12,439 nt of DNA from Porticoccaceae bacterium UBA1117. GTDB taxonomy: Bacteria > Pseudomonadota > Gammaproteobacteria > Pseudomonadales > Porticoccaceae. Below are positions 1 through 7,026 of this stretch, in pieces. The position numbers were made by a program, and so were the translations under genes. The notes beneath the pieces were generated by a model. It did no database searches. It was not told where the DNA came from and worked only from the letters and a program-made list of their open reading frames with translations. The stretch covers positions 615 to 13,053 of the forward strand of contig DCBC01000042.1 of NCBI GenBank assembly GCA_002313335.1. The letters are read 5' to 3'. Positions within the stretch are counted from its first letter, which is position 1. Each line of letters begins with the position of its first letter.

Positions 1-10
1 AGCATTTTGG
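1..10 (+). repeat. Right half of a dispersed motif copy, cut by the window edge
   Basis: The first ten bases, AGCATTTTGG, are identical to 9612-9621 and match nine of ten bases at 1307-1316. In both of those complete copies this block begins exactly 19 bases after the start of GGGTATAAGTAAGA. The window therefore probably begins inside another copy whose core lies just outside, which would place it about 54 bases before the start codon at 36. The missing core is inferred. Confidence 0.5.
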
Positions 11-35
11 CAAGCACATTTTTCAGAGAATCGTC

Positions 36-1187
36 ATGATTAACAGCCGACGCTACGATCTAGATTGGGTACGTGTTCTCGCATTTCTGATTGTAATTTA
101 CTTCCATGCTGCGATCATTTTTATCGACGGTGGTTTACCCTTGATCCAGAACAATGAGGTCTCGCCTTCGCTTGACGTGTTTGTCACCATCTCATCGCAG
201 TTTCGCATCGCATTATTATTCTTTGTGTCTGGTGTCGGCGTTGCGTTTGCGCGCCGTCGGCGAAACCCTGCAGAGTTTATACGCGAGCGCAGTCTGCGGC
301 TGTTGCCACCTTTTCTGTTTGGCATCCTGATGGTTGTGCCGCCAATAGTGTACACAGAGAAATTATTTCTGGGTCAGTTCGATGGCTCTTACCTTGAATT
401 TTATCCAACGTTCTTTACAGAAGGTATTTATCCGAAAGGAAACTTATCTTGGCATCATTTCTGGTTTATCGCCTATCTGTTTCTATATTGTTTGATGGGC
501 GTGGGAGTTTTTAAATGGTTCGATGACAAGGGGCGTGCATGGCTTGATCAACATTTCAGTGCACAAAAGCGCTTTAGTATTTATAAACTCATCGTCCCCT
601 TAATCGCGATCGAGATTCTATTACGTGCTTTTTTCCCAGGGTTTCGTGATCTTATCCACGATTGGGCGAGTTTCTTTCATTGGTTTCTTATATTTCTTGC
701 TGGCTTTGTCATCGCCCACAACGAGAAATTGCTAGACCAGATAACGCAGTTACGGCATATCTCGCTCATCGGTGCAATTTCGGCGACACTATTTCTGTTC
801 GTATTTCTTGGTGGAGCGGATTTCGATATCCATACATCGCTGCCAATCACAACGTTGGTGCCAGCGTTTGTACTGTACTGTGTCGCAAGAATGATTATGG
901 TCTGGTGTGCAATATTGACCTGCGTTGGCTACGCAGGCAGGTATTTACGTGCCACAACGCCAGGTTTAAGCTATTTGAATGAAGCTGTTTTCCCATTGTT
1001 CATACTGCATCTCACAATCATCGAAATTCTTGGCTTTTGGGTTGTGGGTCTAGACTGGTCTTTGTGGTTAAAGTATCTGGTGATCACAACCCTAACAATT
1101 GTGCTCGTCTTGTTAATCTACCAATTACTAATTCGCCCTTTTGGTTTTATGAGATTGCTGTTTGGCGTAAAACGCAAAGATGCTTGA
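36..1187 (+). CDS. Acyltransferase 3 family membrane protein (OpgC-like)
   Basis: This encodes a 383-residue polytopic inner-membrane protein of the acyltransferase 3 family, which transfers acyl groups to glycans or other envelope substrates. Visible support: the N-terminus carries RRYDLDWVRVLAFLIVIYFH, with the family's conserved His at residue 24; RERSLRLLPP lies at 83-92; SWHHFWFIAYLFLY lies near 138-151; and roughly ten hydrophobic segments run to the C-terminus. The length is close to OpgC (MdoC), which succinylates periplasmic glucans. The substrate here cannot be read from sequence, so the OpgC role is only a possibility. A purine-rich AGAGAA (25-30) precedes the ATG at 36 by five bases. 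The gene stands alone: no opgG/opgH partner is seen and the next intact gene starts about 310 bases downstream. A dispersed motif copy seems to lie just upstream. Confidence 0.85.
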   Translation: MINSRRYDLDWVRVLAFLIVIYFHAAIIFIDGGLPLIQNNEVSPSLDVFVTISSQFRIALLFFVSGVGVAFARRRRNPAEFIRERSLRLLPPFLFGILMVVPPIVYTEKLFLGQFDGSYLEFYPTFFTEGIYPKGNLSWHHFWFIAYLFLYCLMGVGVFKWFDDKGRAWLDQHFSAQKRFSIYKLIVPLIAIEILLRAFFPGFRDLIHDWASFFHWFLIFLAGFVIAHNEKLLDQITQLRHISLIGAISATLFLFVFLGGADFDIHTSLPITTLVPAFVLYCVARMIMVWCAILTCVGYAGRYLRATTPGLSYLNEAVFPLFILHLTIIEILGFWVVGLDWSLWLKYLVITTLTIVLVLLIYQLLIRPFGFMRLLFGVKRKDA

Positions 1188-1287
1188 GAGGGTTCGTATG
1201 TATTGCATGTGAACGTAAAACTAGTCACAGATCTTCTGCAAACGGCGGTCTGAGGCGATGGTTGGTTTTGAAAATTGTGGTAGTGAG

Positions 1288-1316
1288 GGGTATAAGTAAG
1301 ACAAACAGCATTTTGT
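1288..1316 (+). repeat. Dispersed motif copy (GGGTATAAGTAAGA + AGCATTTTG)
   Basis: The core GGGTATAAGTAAGACA (1288-1303) differs from the consensus at one position and is followed at offset 19 by AGCATTTTG. The copy at 9593 has the same two blocks at the same spacing. A TTGAAA at 1268-1273 lies 17 bases before TATAAG (1291-1296), so this copy also reads as a plausible sigma70-type promoter. The nearest start codon, ATG 1350 of the small ORF, is 62 bases from the motif start. Confidence 0.75.
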
Positions 1317-1337
1317 TATGAAGCAATGATCGTCAGC

Positions 1338-1342
1338 GGAGA
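1338..1342 (+). promoter_or_regulatory. Ribosome binding site of the small ORF at 1350
   Basis: GGAGA lies seven bases before the ATG at 1350. It is a strong Shine-Dalgarno match and the main reason for treating the tiny ORF as a real or formerly real gene start. Confidence 0.5.
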
Positions 1343-1349
1343 AATTGTA

Positions 1350-1421
1350 ATGGAAAAAAACCAAGCTAAGGGGACGCTGGCAAATATGAGGCAAGATGTA
1401 TTTTCATTTTATGAAAAATGA
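1350..1421 (+). CDS. Small 23-residue ORF, possible CsbD-like N-terminal remnant
   Basis: This 23-codon ORF starts MEKNQAKGTL, has a well placed GGAGA ribosome binding site, and ends with TGA inside a small inverted repeat. Its first ten codons are nearly identical in DNA to a second 23-codon ORF at 4083-4154 on the other side of the metallopeptidase gene. After GTL the two peptides diverge. The KNQ-x-x-G-T-L beginning is reminiscent of CsbD-family stress proteins, which are longer (about 60-70 residues). This could therefore be a truncated remnant of such a gene, a genuine small protein, or a leader peptide. The family link is an inference from a very short stretch. Confidence 0.35.
   Translation: MEKNQAKGTLANMRQDVFSFYEK
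1354..1378 (+). repeat. Direct repeat A flanking the metallopeptidase gene
   Basis: A poly-A run of seven is followed by CCAAGCTAAGGGGACGCT. The same arrangement appears at 4086-4111 as CCAAGCTACGGGTACGCT, with two mismatches in 18 bases. Both copies are in the same orientation, bracket the gene at 1500-4067, and encode the start of the paired 23-residue ORFs. Confidence 0.6.
1404..1421. repeat. Short inverted repeat before the metallopeptidase gene
   Basis: TCATTTT (1404-1410) and AAAATGA (1415-1421) form a perfect 7-base stem around the loop ATGA. It overlaps the end of the small ORF and lies about 80 bases before the lipoprotein gene. It could be an operator or a weak terminator; the AT-only arms make chance occurrence plausible. 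Confidence 0.3.
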
Positions 1422-1499
1422 TGTTTTATTTTACCTATACTCAAAATTTCTTATGGCGCAAAAACGTATAAAAATTTAATTTTCAAGGGCTTAATCACG

Positions 1500-4067
1500 A
1501 TGATGCAACTGAACCTATCTCGGCTATACAAACTCTATGCTAAATGCGCGCTGATTAGCGCTGTTTCCGCGACATTACTTAGCGGTTGTGGCGGTGATTC
1601 TAGCCTTCCGACCTATGACGATCCATCCAACCCAGGGACTCCAGCAACGAGTGTTACAATTGACCCCCAAGAATACCTGTCCCAAGACTTTTTCTATGAG
1701 ATGAATGACCCCTTGGTAAATAGAACAGCGTCACAGCACTTCCAGGTGGTGTGGGGTAAAAACGATACAACAGGCCAAGTAGACCAAGCCTTTATCGACG
1801 GGAATTTAGCAAACCTTGAAGCGGCGCGAAATGTCTTTGTACAACAGCTTGGCTTTCGCGATGCCAGCCAGTCTATTCATCCCGCCGAGCGCAATGGTCT
1901 TCACTACAAAACTAATGTTTATGTCACTGGAACAGGCTTAGCAATGCATGCAGAAGGCTTTGCTTTTGCCGGTTACGACGACCCAGCGGGCTTCTTTTTT
2001 CTTATTGTTAACCCCAGTGCAATGCGCGTCGATCCTCCAAGCTGGGTAATGCCACACGAATACGGTCATGTGCTTACTGGGCATTCAGCTTACGGTGACG
2101 AAGGCGGATGGATAAACAATGAGTGGATAGGCCCTTGGTGGGAGTCACTCGCAGAGTGGTTTACAGAGCAATACCTATACAGCGATCAATATGCATTTAA
2201 TGGTACGCAATATTCCCCAGCTACCGGCTTTGCCTTACCTGCATGGGAAAACGCTCACCTATTTCAGGCGCATGGTCGCGACTACTATGACGGCTGGTTT
2301 CTCTTTCAATACCTGCACGAAAATCCAGATAGTCTCGACGATATCGGGCCAGGCTTTATGGTCAAACTACTTGAGCAGTCAACGCGTAGCGAAAATCTTT
2401 TTGAAATGATCGATCGGCTAGCGCCAAATGTGGCGGTACAAGATATTCTAGGCCACCAAGCAAAACGCATGGCGAGCCAGGATTACTTGCAACGAGATAT
2501 TTACCGTCCAGAGTTCCAACGTGAACTCAACGATCCGCTTAGCTACATGCGTTCCATGACAGAGTTGAAACGGGTAAGCGATAAAGCCGACTGGTGGCAA
2601 GTGCCCCAAGCTTACGCGCCCCAGACGACGGGCTTTAACATCATTAAATTAATTCCCGAGGGACCCGAGGTGCGCATTAATTTTCGAGGGCTCGCGAACG
2701 CTGCGCTAGGCGCGGATTGGCGAGCGGCCATTGTCGCCACCGACGCAGATGGCAACACCCGCTATTCTTCACTGTGGAATGATGGTGAGAACTCCTTACT
2801 TGTCGATCTGACAGATGAGGTTTACCTGACCGTAGCCGCCACGCCCTCGAATATTGCAAATGTCAGCGCATTTGCTGGCGAGGCTCGTATGCCATTTGAA
2901 AGTCATCCCGCCAAAGCACGTTATCCTTATGAAGTTAAAATCAGCGGCGCTCGTCCCTTTGAAAAGTCATTTACCCTAGGTAACCAGGCGGGCAGTATGC
3001 ATAGCTATGGCGGTGGCTTCGTGGCCGACTCTGCCACCGCTGAACCCACAGTTTATGTGGGGCCCAACGCGGTTGTGCTTGGTGACGCAAGAGTGTTAGA
3101 AAATTCACGTATTGAAGATTTTGCGGTGATTGAAAACGAAGCCATTGTGCGCGGCAATGCCATTGTCAGCGGCCATGCGCGTATTCGTAACCAAGCGATT
3201 GTCGAAGACAATGCTCGGGTACGGGATTATGCCATTGTGCGAGATTCTGTTCGGGTGCAAAACAATGCGGTGGTAATGCAGCAATCATTGCCTGGCGATA
3301 ACTCGCGCATTAGCGGAAATAGTATCGTCAAAGGCAGTGCCGTACCTTTTGGTAATAGCATGATTTCAGGTGAAGCGATTGTCGATGGCGACTACGCAGG
3401 TGATCTTAGTTTGGCACAAGGAAATGTTTTTGGATGGCTGTCCAATCAAGAATATGCAAACCAACGGCCGCATACTCCTGGCTTAATACTCAGCTATGAT
3501 TTCATTGAACGCAGTCAGAGTCTGGCGCTCGATAAGTACGGTGTGCATCATGGGATTTTGCGTGGCGCACCTACTATTAATAGCGATAACGAATTAGTGT
3601 TAAACGGCCAAGATCAATATGTCGTCGTTGATGATCTGATAATGGACGTGGACCGTCTTGCTATCGAAACCAGCGTCCGCTGGAATGGTGGTGAATCGCA
3701 TCAACGCTTGTGGACCCTCGGTAGCAGCGACGAAACGCAGCTTTATTTAACCCCAAAAAATGCTGCAGGTGTGGTCAGTGTGGTGCTGCGTTACCAAGGA
3801 GAAACCTACGAAGCGCCCAGCAGCCATGTTCTGCAATTACAGGAGTGGACGCAAATACGAGTTGAGCTTGTCGACGGCAACCTACGTTTGTCTGCCGGAG
3901 ATTCACCGCAAGTTGAGCTTACGTCGCTCGGCGTCAAAACCAGCGATCTGCGCGCGCCCAACCAAAACACGGCAGTGAATCACGTTTATATTGGCCGTGG
4001 AGTTAACCAAGCTGATCCCATGCTGACAGGACGTATTGGAGCGTTCTCGGTATACCGCGTCGAATAG
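1500..4067 (+). CDS. Svx/AvrXca-type lipoprotein zinc metallopeptidase with beta-helix and LamG-like domains
   Basis: This 855-residue exported lipoprotein has a signal peptide ending in lipobox LSGC (Cys30). An N-terminal catalytic region (about 60-340) resembles the Svx/AvrXca virulence family. It carries the gluzincin motif HEYGH at 186-190, and Glu215 or Glu219 in WWESLAEW is the likely third zinc ligand. A middle beta-rich region (about 370-490) is followed by 18 uninterrupted hexapeptide repeats at 524-631 (AVVLGD, ARVLEN, AIVRGN and similar), predicting a beta-helix. Residues from about 661 to the end look like a LamG/concanavalin-like sugar-binding domain. It is inferred to be a surface or secreted peptidase acting on extracellular or glycosylated material. 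The start is ambiguous: MM at 1500/1503, with only a weak AAGGG upstream. It is monocistronic in appearance and flanked by direct repeats with paired small ORFs. Svx proteins are known from plant pathogens; a host role is not implied here. Confidence 0.8.
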   Translation: MMQLNLSRLYKLYAKCALISAVSATLLSGCGGDSSLPTYDDPSNPGTPATSVTIDPQEYLSQDFFYEMNDPLVNRTASQHFQVVWGKNDTTGQVDQAFIDGNLANLEAARNVFVQQLGFRDASQSIHPAERNGLHYKTNVYVTGTGLAMHAEGFAFAGYDDPAGFFFLIVNPSAMRVDPPSWVMPHEYGHVLTGHSAYGDEGGWINNEWIGPWWESLAEWFTEQYLYSDQYAFNGTQYSPATGFALPAWENAHLFQAHGRDYYDGWFLFQYLHENPDSLDDIGPGFMVKLLEQSTRSENLFEMIDRLAPNVAVQDILGHQAKRMASQDYLQRDIYRPEFQRELNDPLSYMRSMTELKRVSDKADWWQVPQAYAPQTTGFNIIKLIPEGPEVRINFRGLANAALGADWRAAIVATDADGNTRYSSLWNDGENSLLVDLTDEVYLTVAATPSNIANVSAFAGEARMPFESHPAKARYPYEVKISGARPFEKSFTLGNQAGSMHSYGGGFVADSATAEPTVYVGPNAVVLGDARVLENSRIEDFAVIENEAIVRGNAIVSGHARIRNQAIVEDNARVRDYAIVRDSVRVQNNAVVMQQSLPGDNSRISGNSIVKGSAVPFGNSMISGEAIVDGDYAGDLSLAQGNVFGWLSNQEYANQRPHTPGLILSYDFIERSQSLALDKYGVHHGILRGAPTINSDNELVLNGQDQYVVVDDLIMDVDRLAIETSVRWNGGESHQRLWTLGSSDETQLYLTPKNAAGVVSVVLRYQGETYEAPSSHVLQLQEWTQIRVELVDGNLRLSAGDSPQVELTSLGVKTSDLRAPNQNTAVNHVYIGRGVNQADPMLTGRIGAFSVYRVE

Positions 4068-4082
4068 CGGGGTGCGGACTAT

Positions 4083-4154
4083 TTGAAAAAAAACCAAGCT
4101 ACGGGTACGCTTCCCGGAAAATTAGTTCGAGGCGCGCAGAAAATAATTGACTAG
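4083..4154 (+). CDS. Small 23-residue ORF related to the one at 1350
   Basis: This ORF opens with TTG and reads (M)KKNQATGTL, then PGKLVRGAQK, ending at TAG after 23 residues. It matches the first ten residues of the ORF at 1350-1421, including the poly-Lys/Asn start, and has the same length. It begins 15 bases after the metallopeptidase stop. The ribosome site is poor (GCGG five bases before TTG), so translation is doubtful. The G-K-x-x-x-G-A-Q pattern again recalls CsbD-like proteins, and the reading is likely a decayed N-terminal copy. A short CGGG/CCCG stem falls inside it (4102-4116). Confidence 0.3.
   Translation: MKKNQATGTLPGKLVRGAQKIID
4086..4111 (+). repeat. Direct repeat B flanking the metallopeptidase gene
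   Basis: This is the partner of the repeat at 1354-1378: a poly-A run followed by CCAAGCTACGGGTACGCT, same orientation, two mismatches in 18 bases. The pair encloses about 2.7 kb containing the whole metallopeptidase gene. It is consistent with duplication of a small-gene start on either side or with an insertion into one such gene. Confidence 0.6.
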
Positions 4155-4186
4155 AAAATTAATCATCTTTGTAATAGGCATTAACT

Positions 4187-4555
4187 AGGAATAATAACAA
4201 CGACATCGTCACCGACTTTATCAATTGTTGGGGAAGCAAGGATATTGATGGCATCATGGCCCATTTCAGTGAGGATGCAGTCTATGTCAACATTCCCATG
4301 GAACCCGCTAATGAGGGCATTGTAGCTATTCGAGCATTTATCGACCGTTTTATCGGCATGGCCAGCGAAATTGAATTTATTGTCCATCATCAGATTGATA
4401 ACGGCGAGGGCGTTATCATGAATGAACGCACTGATCGGTTTTTCATTAATGACGCATGGCTAGAGTTACAAGTAATGGGCACCTTTGAATTAGCTAACGG
4501 CAAAATCACCCATTGGCGTGATTACTTTGATATGGCTAAATTAAACGGTGGCTAG
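4187..4555 (+). pseudogene. NTF2-like / limonene-epoxide-hydrolase-type protein, start codon apparently lost
   Basis: The frame encodes an NTF2-fold protein of the SnoaL / limonene-1,2-epoxide hydrolase type. It reads DIVTDFINCWGSKDIDGIM near the start, then FSEDAVYVNIPMEP, a family hallmark, and ends with KITHWRDYFDM. A normal-looking N-terminus (NNNNDIVTDF) has no ATG, GTG or TTG. The codon where the start should be (4187-4189) is AGG, one change from ATG, and an upstream AGG at 4176-4178 sits at suitable ribosome-site spacing. Starting at the first in-frame ATG (4256) would delete the first helix. The complete reading is 122 residues, typical of the family. The gene ends exactly where the SlyD tail on the other strand ends. 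It is either a start-lost pseudogene or uses an unorthodox start. Confidence 0.65.
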
Positions 4556-4878
4556 TCAGTGGTGGTACCCACCAATGCCATGAACATGGCCATGCGCTAT
4601 TTCTTCTGCGGTGGCTTCGCGGACATCGTGAATAGCAATTGAAAAGTTCAATGCCTGACCTGCAAGAGGATGATTGGTATCAAGATTAACATTGAATTTT
4701 CCAACTTTAATAACCGTAGCGTCTTTGGCTCCGTCTGAGGTATTCATCTTCACAATCGCCCCAACTACTAACTTTTTAGGCTTCGACGCTAAATGTTTTA
4801 TTGGCACTCGTTTAATACTATCTTCGAGTCGAGGGCCATAGGCCTGTGCAGCAGTTAACTCGACTTCGATCTTTTCAC
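4556..4878 (-). pseudogene. C-terminal fragment of a SlyD/FKBP-type peptidyl-prolyl isomerase
   Basis: Read on the - strand from about 4878 to the stop at 4556-4558, this matches the C-terminal part of SlyD-like FKBP isomerases, which fold proteins and chaperone metals. Visible are EKIEVELTAAQAYGPR, then RVPIKHLA, an insert-in-flap-like region, NHPLAGQALNF and the diagnostic REATAEEIAHGHVHG ending in His residues. The first roughly 65 residues, including the N-terminal FKBP strand, are missing. Beyond the codon for Arg at about 4877 the homology stops, and an in-frame stop lies at 4901-4903. No ATG exists in frame; a GTG at 4805-4807 is an internal codon. The truncation point coincides with a degenerate dispersed motif at 4879. 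It converges with the NTF2-like gene with no bases between the stops. It is almost certainly non-functional. Confidence 0.75.
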
Positions 4879-4894
4879 GGGTATATGACGGATT
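4879..4894 (+). repeat. Degenerate dispersed motif copy at the SlyD breakpoint
   Basis: GGGTATATGACGGATT matches the 11180 copy GGGTATATGTAAGATT at 13 of 16 positions. It is the weakest member of the family and might be chance, but it sits exactly where SlyD homology ends, in the same orientation as the others and 144 bases before the carboxylesterase start. Confidence 0.35.
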
Positions 4895-4965
4895 CGACTC
4901 CTAATATATAGCCATTTATTTCGAACCCATTTATTGAGGTGTCGCTGATCCTGTGGGAATGCAAT

Positions 4966-4995
4966 TTGTAGAGTCTACACGTCTGTTGCTACACT
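4966..4995 (+). promoter_or_regulatory. Possible promoter and small palindrome before the carboxylesterase
   Basis: TTGTAG (4966-4971) and TACACT (4990-4995) are separated by 18 bases and form a mediocre sigma70-like pair. The perfect palindrome GTAGAGTCTAC (4968-4978) overlaps the -35 box, as an operator might. The start codon is 28 bases downstream. Short motifs like these occur by chance. Confidence 0.25.
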
Positions 4996-5022
4996 ATTCA
5001 CAAATCATAAAACGGAGAAATT

Positions 5023-6693
5023 ATGACTTCTGCTCGCGGGATAATTGTATTTGTCACTCTGCTATTCTCGACTGCCTGCAGTCAACAATCAACGCAGCAG
5101 GTCGCAACCATCTACGGTCCTGTTACTGGAGTAACAACAAGTGAAGTAAAGGCCTTCCGCAGTATACCTTATGCGGCGGCGCCCATCGGTGAGCTGCGCT
5201 GGCAATCGCCGCAACCACCGACGCCGTGGGATACAGCGCGTAGCGCAAACGAATACGGCCCTGCCTGTTGGCAGCCAACCACTGGCAATGGCAATGACCA
5301 GTTCTTAGACATGCTGCTGGACGGCTCAGGCATGAGCAGCTTCAAAAAAGGTCTACTCAACCTTGGCATGTCTCTGTTGGGAGCAAACGTATCTGAAGAC
5401 TGCTTGACCCTTAGTGTCATATCGCCCCTTAACGTAACCGAACCTCTGCCAGTGATGTTTTGGATTCATGGCGGCGCCCATCAATTTGGAGATGGTGGGC
5501 AATGGTACGAATCAGCAAGTCTGGTCAATCAGGGCGTCATCCTGGTTAATATAAACTACCGTCTGGGACTGTATGGTTTTTTCGCACATGCAGACCTTGC
5601 GGCCGAAGATGACAACGGTTCCACTGGCAACTATGGCATGCTTGATCAACTGGCAGCACTGCAATGGGTACAAGACAATATCGAAAACTTCGGTGGCGAC
5701 CCTAACAATGTCACAATATTCGGCGAGTCTGCTGGGGCCCATTCAGTCGGGCAACTGATGGCTTCACCGCTCAGTAAGGGGCTGTTTCACCGTGCTATCG
5801 CCCAGAGCGGGGCAGGCTTTCACCAGTTTCAATCTACCCACTCGAACTATGAGCATGACAGCGGCTACCAATCCGGGGCTAAGGCTGTCACGGTAATGAA
5901 TGTCGAAGGGGATGATGCTATCTCCCGTTTGCGTGCGATGACAACAGAACAGCTGCAGAAAATGGCGGTAATGCCAGAGCTGAGTGCCACATATCACCCT
6001 CAAATAGACGGTTATGTGCTGCCTCAGTCCACAGCACAGATATTCGCCGAAGGCCGACAGATGCCCGTCCCACTCATTGTTGGCTCCAACGCTGACGAAG
6101 GTTCGGTACTTTACTATCTTGGCCTGCCGCCGGTTGATGGCAATGAAGCGTTAGACCCTAGAAGCGTTTCGGCATGGGAGTCGATACTTGATGATGCCTT
6201 CGGGGCCAATGCGCCGGAAGTATTAAAACACTACCAGCCACAGACTGATGACGACGTCGTCAAACTCGCGGAAACAATGATGACTGACTCCCTGTTTGGC
6301 CGACACGCCTATTACATGGCAGGCGCTCACGGCAAAAAGGCGCACCCGGCATACTTCTATTTCTATGAGCGGCATCCGCCGACGGCAGACCAGACCATTG
6401 GCGCATCCCACGCATTGGAAATCAATCACGTGTTTGGAGGGTTGATGCCCCTGTGGCCGAGTGATGAACGTGATGCTGAACTCACCACTGAGATGCAGCG
6501 CTACTGGGTGCAGTTCGCACGCACTGGCAATCCTAATTATGAGGGTGCGCAGTATTGGCCGGCGTTTAGCGATTCGCCTCGCGAGATGGTTTTTGGTCAC
6601 GAGCGCACAGCAGATAGAGCCGTTGATCGCAAAAAACGGTACGAAGCCATGCGCGCTCAGCAGGATGCGCGAGTCGCAAAAGCTACGGAGTGA
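5023..6693 (+). CDS. Exported type B carboxylesterase
   Basis: This 556-residue carboxylesterase/lipase family protein (type B, cholinesterase-like alpha/beta hydrolase) is predicted to hydrolyse carboxylic esters outside the cytoplasm. The triad is visible: nucleophile Ser236 in FGESAGAH, acid Glu359 in NADEGS and His463 in GASHALE. The oxyanion hole is HGGAH at 149-153, and the EDCLTL motif lies near 125-130. A signal peptide with STAC at 16-19 suggests a lipoprotein, although Ser at -3 of the lipobox is suboptimal. ATG 5023 follows GGAG (5014-5017) by five bases. The length is normal and the reading intact. The neighbours are pseudogene fragments on both sides, so it appears monocistronic. 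The substrate is unknown. Confidence 0.92.
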   Translation: MTSARGIIVFVTLLFSTACSQQSTQQVATIYGPVTGVTTSEVKAFRSIPYAAAPIGELRWQSPQPPTPWDTARSANEYGPACWQPTTGNGNDQFLDMLLDGSGMSSFKKGLLNLGMSLLGANVSEDCLTLSVISPLNVTEPLPVMFWIHGGAHQFGDGGQWYESASLVNQGVILVNINYRLGLYGFFAHADLAAEDDNGSTGNYGMLDQLAALQWVQDNIENFGGDPNNVTIFGESAGAHSVGQLMASPLSKGLFHRAIAQSGAGFHQFQSTHSNYEHDSGYQSGAKAVTVMNVEGDDAISRLRAMTTEQLQKMAVMPELSATYHPQIDGYVLPQSTAQIFAEGRQMPVPLIVGSNADEGSVLYYLGLPPVDGNEALDPRSVSAWESILDDAFGANAPEVLKHYQPQTDDDVVKLAETMMTDSLFGRHAYYMAGAHGKKAHPAYFYFYERHPPTADQTIGASHALEINHVFGGLMPLWPSDERDAELTTEMQRYWVQFARTGNPNYEGAQYWPAFSDSPREMVFGHERTADRAVDRKKRYEAMRAQQDARVAKATE

Positions 6694-6753
6694 TTCAGAA
6701 ACAGGCGTATTGACGCGCTGTGAAGCTTTGTCCGTCGTTGGTATAGGCTAGCG
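6694..6753. other. Spacer after the carboxylesterase
   Basis: No gene is visible between the carboxylesterase stop and the decayed Sel1 reading. The hairpin-forming segment that may end transcription begins near its end. Confidence 0.3.
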
Positions 6754-6782
6754 TCACCGACGTAATCGTATCAGCGGTGACG
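6752..6782. terminator. Inverted repeat downstream of the carboxylesterase, possible terminator
   Basis: CGTCACCG (6752-6759) and CGGTGACG (6775-6782) form a perfect 8-base GC-rich stem with a 15-base loop. There is no T tract after it on the + strand, so an intrinsic terminator is uncertain. CACCGACG (6756-6763) can pair instead with CGTCGTTG (6733-6740, with one wobble), giving mutually exclusive hairpins. Confidence 0.35.
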
Positions 6783-6842
6783 GCAATAAACAGAATGTCC
6801 AGAGCTGCTGCCTCAGGTTAACCTTGCTGCTGTGTACTTCGT

Positions 6843-6858
6843 GGGTATAAGTAAGATA
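6843..6858 (+). repeat. Dispersed motif copy at the Sel1 breakpoint
   Basis: This is an exact 16-base copy of GGGTATAAGTAAGATA. The downstream block is less conserved (AGCTTTTAC, directly adjacent). It lies inside the frame of the decayed Sel1 gene, on its opposite strand, precisely where Sel1 similarity ends. Confidence 0.75.
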
Positions 6859-7026
6859 AGCTTTTACATCGTCTTGATCAGTCGCTTTTCCATGCCGCTT
6901 GACTGCCTCAGCATAATTCCTTGGCACACCCAAACGTGGACTGCTAACCTAAGGGTCGATAAAGCTAAGATTGGCGGCCTTCCTATGCCACTTGACTGCT
7001 TCAGTATGCTTAAGCATTTCGGTACG

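Larger units (their letters stand above)
1188..1499. other. Intergenic region with motif copy, small ORF and AT-rich segment
   Basis: This gap contains the dispersed motif at 1288, a 23-codon ORF with a good ribosome binding site at 1350, and an AT-rich stretch at 1390-1480 ahead of the metallopeptidase gene. No terminator hairpin is evident after the acyltransferase stop codon. The first 45 bases after that stop remain open in the acyltransferase frame but show no recognisable similarity. Confidence 0.5.

Noticed and set aside
1188..1235. In-frame extension after the acyltransferase stop as a disrupted C-terminus
   Set aside because: The protein already has the normal family length and the extra codons show no recognisable similarity.
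4102..4116. CGGG/CCCG stem as a terminator of the metallopeptidase gene
   Set aside because: The stem is only four base pairs with a seven-base loop and no T tract follows.
4181..4390. Minus-strand ORF across the NTF2-like gene
   Set aside because: It is antisense to a frame with clear family motifs and has no recognisable features.
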